Source: Kouleothrix aurantiaca (GTDB taxonomy: Bacteria; Chloroflexota; Chloroflexia; Chloroflexales; Roseiflexaceae). Taken from it: a DNA stretch of 7,156 bases. Below the pieces are notes generated by a model. That model was given only the letters and a program-made list of their open reading frames with translations. It did not search any database and was not told the DNA's origin. Positions 5,385 to 7,156 of the stretch are shown piece after piece. Each line of letters starts with the position of its first letter. The first letter of the stretch is position 1. Location of the stretch: NCBI GenBank assembly GCA_001399705.1, contig LJCR01000106.1, positions 1-7,156 of the forward strand, written 5' to 3'. The position numbers were made by a program, and so were the translations under genes.

Positions 5385-6305
5385 ATGCTTGTGCAACAGT
5401 ACACCGCGCAGAATCTGGTCGTCCACCCCGGTGGCAGCGCCGACCCGGATGTGGTAGTGGAGGTGACGCCAGCGCTGGCGGGCTGGGATTTCATTCATTT
5501 TCAGGTGCGCCGCCTCGGGCCGGGCGCGAGCTGGCAGTTCGAAACGGGCGCGCACGAGCTGGCGCTGGTGCCGCTCAGCGGCGTGATCAGCGTCGAATCG
5601 AATCGTGGCGCGTGGCCAGCGGTTGGTGGGCGCGCGAATGTCTTCGCCGGGCTGCCGCACGCGCTCTACCTGCCGCGCAACACCACGCTCAGCGTGCGCG
5701 CCGACGCGCCGGCCGAGTTCGCGGCCGCATGGGTCGCCGCCGACCAGGATTTCGCGCCCTGCCTCGTCACTCCCGCCAACGTGCCGACCGAAATTCGCGG
5801 CGGCGACCACGCCACGCGCCAGATCAATGGCATTCTGCCGGCCGGCTTCCCCTGCCAGCGCCTGGTGGTCGTCGAGGTCTACACCCCCGCCGGCAACTGG
5901 TCGAGCTACCCGCCGCACAAGCACGACATCCATAAAACCGGGCCGGACGGCACGGTGCTGGAGGCCGACCTGGAAGAAATCTACTACTACAAAATCGACC
6001 GGCCCGGTGGCTTTGCGCTCCAGCGCCTCTATACCGAGCCTGAGTCGCCGCTGCACCAGGGCGGCATGCCAATCGACACCGCGCTGGTGCTGCATTCCGA
6101 CGACGCGGTGGTTGTGCCAGAAGGTCACCACCCAGTGTCGAGCCCGCCCGGCTACACCACCTACTATCTGAATGTGCTGGCCGGCAGCGCGCAGTCGCTC
6201 GCCAACAGCGAAGATCAGGCCCACGCCTGGGTGAAAGACACCTACGCCGGGCAAGACCCGCGCGTGCCGCTCTACCCAATTAACCAGCGCGACGGTCGGA
6301 AGTAA
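5385..6305 (+). CDS. iolB: 5-deoxy-glucuronate isomerase (IolB)
   Basis: Cytoplasmic enzyme of myo-inositol catabolism. It converts 5-deoxy-D-glucuronate to 5-dehydro-2-deoxy-D-gluconate (EC 5.3.1.30), the substrate of IolC encoded next. It is a KduI/IolB double-cupin protein. The C-terminal cupin carries the family block VVVEVYTPAGNWSSYPPHKHD (162-181, His178 and His180 as likely metal ligands), then LEEIYYY (Glu197/Glu198), FALQRLYT and VVPEGHHPV (His248/His249), and YTTYYLNVLAG. From ATG 5385 it has 306 aa, longer than B. subtilis IolB (about 271). The excess includes residues around 182-194 and a C-terminal tail with DPRVPLYP. Start choice is uncertain: GAGG at 5381-5384 touches ATG 5385 but is ideally spaced for GTG 5391 (304 aa). 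A GTG at 5316 would put the operator inside the gene and is unlikely. Confidence 0.93.
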   Translation: MLVQQYTAQNLVVHPGGSADPDVVVEVTPALAGWDFIHFQVRRLGPGASWQFETGAHELALVPLSGVISVESNRGAWPAVGGRANVFAGLPHALYLPRNTTLSVRADAPAEFAAAWVAADQDFAPCLVTPANVPTEIRGGDHATRQINGILPAGFPCQRLVVVEVYTPAGNWSSYPPHKHDIHKTGPDGTVLEADLEEIYYYKIDRPGGFALQRLYTEPESPLHQGGMPIDTALVLHSDDAVVVPEGHHPVSSPPGYTTYYLNVLAGSAQSLANSEDQAHAWVKDTYAGQDPRVPLYPINQRDGRK

Positions 6306-6398
6306 GACGAGCGAGCTACGGAAGGCACCGAGACACGAGCAGAATGGTCGAAACTCGGAGTCCTCCGCGTGCTCTGTGGCTCCATAATTCAGCTCGAT
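6306..6398. repeat. iolB-iolC gap with relics of the intergenic repeat family
   Basis: The gap contains ctacggaaggcaccgagaca (6317-6336), a diverged form of the accac-gaaggcac-gaagacac motif. Further on it has ctccgcgtgctctgtggctc (6363-6382), which resembles the reverse orientation of the same family. No operator copy or convincing promoter is seen. The small cggag/ctccg inverted repeat at 6356-6367 has only a 2-base loop and no T-run, so it is not called a terminator. Confidence 0.45.
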
Positions 6399-6402
6399 GA
6401 GG
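6399..6402 (+). promoter_or_regulatory. Ribosome binding site of iolC
   Basis: GAGG sits 7 bases before ATG 6410, a canonical Shine-Dalgarno placement. It supports this start over the in-frame ATG at 6419. Confidence 0.7.
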
Positions 6403-6409
6403 CGAAAGC

Positions 6410-7156
6410 ATGACAAAGATGTACGACCTGCTTGCGATGGGGCGCTCCTCGATCGACCTGTACTCCAGCGATATTGGCGCGCCGTTCGAGCAGATCAGTG
6501 GCTTCGCGGCCTATGTGGGCGGCTGCCCGCTCAACATCAGCGTGGGCGCGCAGCGGCTGGGCGCGCGTGCCGCGCTGCTGACGGCAGTGGGCGAAGATAA
6601 AGTTGGCGACTTCGTGCTGCACTTCCTCCACGGCGAACATGTCGACACCAGCTTCATCCCGCGCAAGCCAGGCCACCGCACCAGCGCAGTGATTCTGGGC
6701 ATCGAGCCGCCCGACCGCTTCCCGCTCACCTACTACCGCGACAATTGCGCCGACATCGAGCTAACGATTGACGATGTGCTCCGCGCGCCAGTGGCCGAAA
6801 GTCGCGTGCTGCTGATCTCGGGCACCGGACTGAGCAAGGAACCGAGCCGCAGCGCGACGCTGTTTGCCGCCGAGCAGGCCCGCGCCGCCGGCACCACCGT
6901 CGTGCTCGACATCGACTTTCGCCCCGACCAGTGGCACGACCCGCGCGCCTTTGGCGTGACGCTGCGCGCAGCGATGCGGCTGGTCGATATTGTGCTTGGC
7001 ACCGAGGACGAGATCAACGCCGCGCTGCTGACCGACCCGAGCCAGATCACCCTGACGCACTCGCAGGTTTCGGACACGCGCGTTGGCGGCGATGTGGACG
7101 CGGCAATCGGGCGGGTGCTGGCGCTGGGGCCGGGCGTGCTGCTGCAAAAGCGCGGC
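6410..7156 (+). CDS. iolC: 5-dehydro-2-deoxygluconokinase (IolC), 3' end beyond window
   Basis: PfkB/ribokinase-family sugar kinase that phosphorylates 5-dehydro-2-deoxy-D-gluconate (EC 2.7.1.92), the step after IolB. The frame is open for 249 codons to the last base. IolC is usually about 325-340 aa, so roughly the last quarter is missing, including the expected GAGD catalytic motif. Visible markers are the N-terminal YDLLAMGRSSIDL (5-17), the glycine-rich PfkB signature YVGGCPLNISVGAQRLG (35 onward), AVGEDKVGDFV, the IolC-type TYYRDNCADIEL and LLISGTGLSKEPSR, DIDFRPDQW (167-175) and GTEDE (197-201). GGCPLN replaces the more common GGSPAN but keeps the Asn. It follows iolB by 104 bases with its own good ribosome site. 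In some bacteria iolC is fused to a DUF2090 (IolJ-like) domain; this cannot be judged here. Confidence 0.93.
   Translation, partial: MTKMYDLLAMGRSSIDLYSSDIGAPFEQISGFAAYVGGCPLNISVGAQRLGARAALLTAVGEDKVGDFVLHFLHGEHVDTSFIPRKPGHRTSAVILGIEPPDRFPLTYYRDNCADIELTIDDVLRAPVAESRVLLISGTGLSKEPSRSATLFAAEQARAAGTTVVLDIDFRPDQWHDPRAFGVTLRAAMRLVDIVLGTEDEINAALLTDPSQITLTHSQVSDTRVGGDVDAAIGRVLALGPGVLLQKRG

Noticed and set aside
6356..6367. cggag-tc-ctccg inverted repeat as an iolB terminator
   Set aside because: The loop is only 2 bases, the stem 5 bases, and no U-tract follows. The downstream iolC is in the same pathway and likely co-transcribed.
5376..6416. Antisense open frame of 346 codons opposite iolB
   Set aside because: It is a shadow of iolB with no recognisable domain, and the sense strand has clear family motifs.

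Overview
The window is a GC-rich bacterial segment with every gene on the + strand. It carries two sugar-related gene blocks separated by about 600 bases of repeat-rich intergenic DNA. High GC, LacI-type control of inositol genes and intergenic motifs of the 'ttcgtgccttcgtgg' kind recall environmental Chloroflexota (Kouleothrix/Roseiflexus-like). That placement is an impression from memory and could be wrong.

Block 1 (74-3664) is a tightly overlapping three-gene operon for a CUT2-type sugar ABC importer: a double-ATPase subunit and two permeases. Their order and sequences match E. coli ytfR-ytfT-yjfF, the galactofuranose importer. The ytfQ-like substrate-binding protein is not in the window. 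The 73 bases before ytfR are non-coding and begin inside a repeat that recurs after yjfF.

The gap at 3665-4261 is a patchwork of at least five short-repeat types. They include a GACGA-rich tract, 'accgcaaagagcgc' and 'accacggaggcac' motifs, a family of degenerate 'tttgcgggttgcagg' copies, and an exact 55-bp direct repeat with a 72-bp period. After these comes a clean near-consensus sigma-70 promoter with two identical operators downstream of it.

Block 2 (4262-7156) holds a LacI-family repressor, then iolB (5-deoxy-glucuronate isomerase) and the first 249 codons of iolC (5-dehydro-2-deoxygluconokinase), which runs off the window edge. IolB and IolC are consecutive steps in myo-inositol catabolism.

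The most informative regulatory signal is a 14-bp site, TGCAAACGTCTGCA. It occurs twice in the repressor's own leader and once, in reverse orientation, just before iolB. The likely reading is that the LacI protein represses itself and the iol genes, and is released by an inositol-pathway intermediate. No copy was seen near the transporter, so whether the importer brings in inositol or another sugar is open.

I see no mobile-element gene, CRISPR array, tRNA or rRNA. Most of the window is well-understood metabolism. The repeats and the operator trio are the parts worth a second look.
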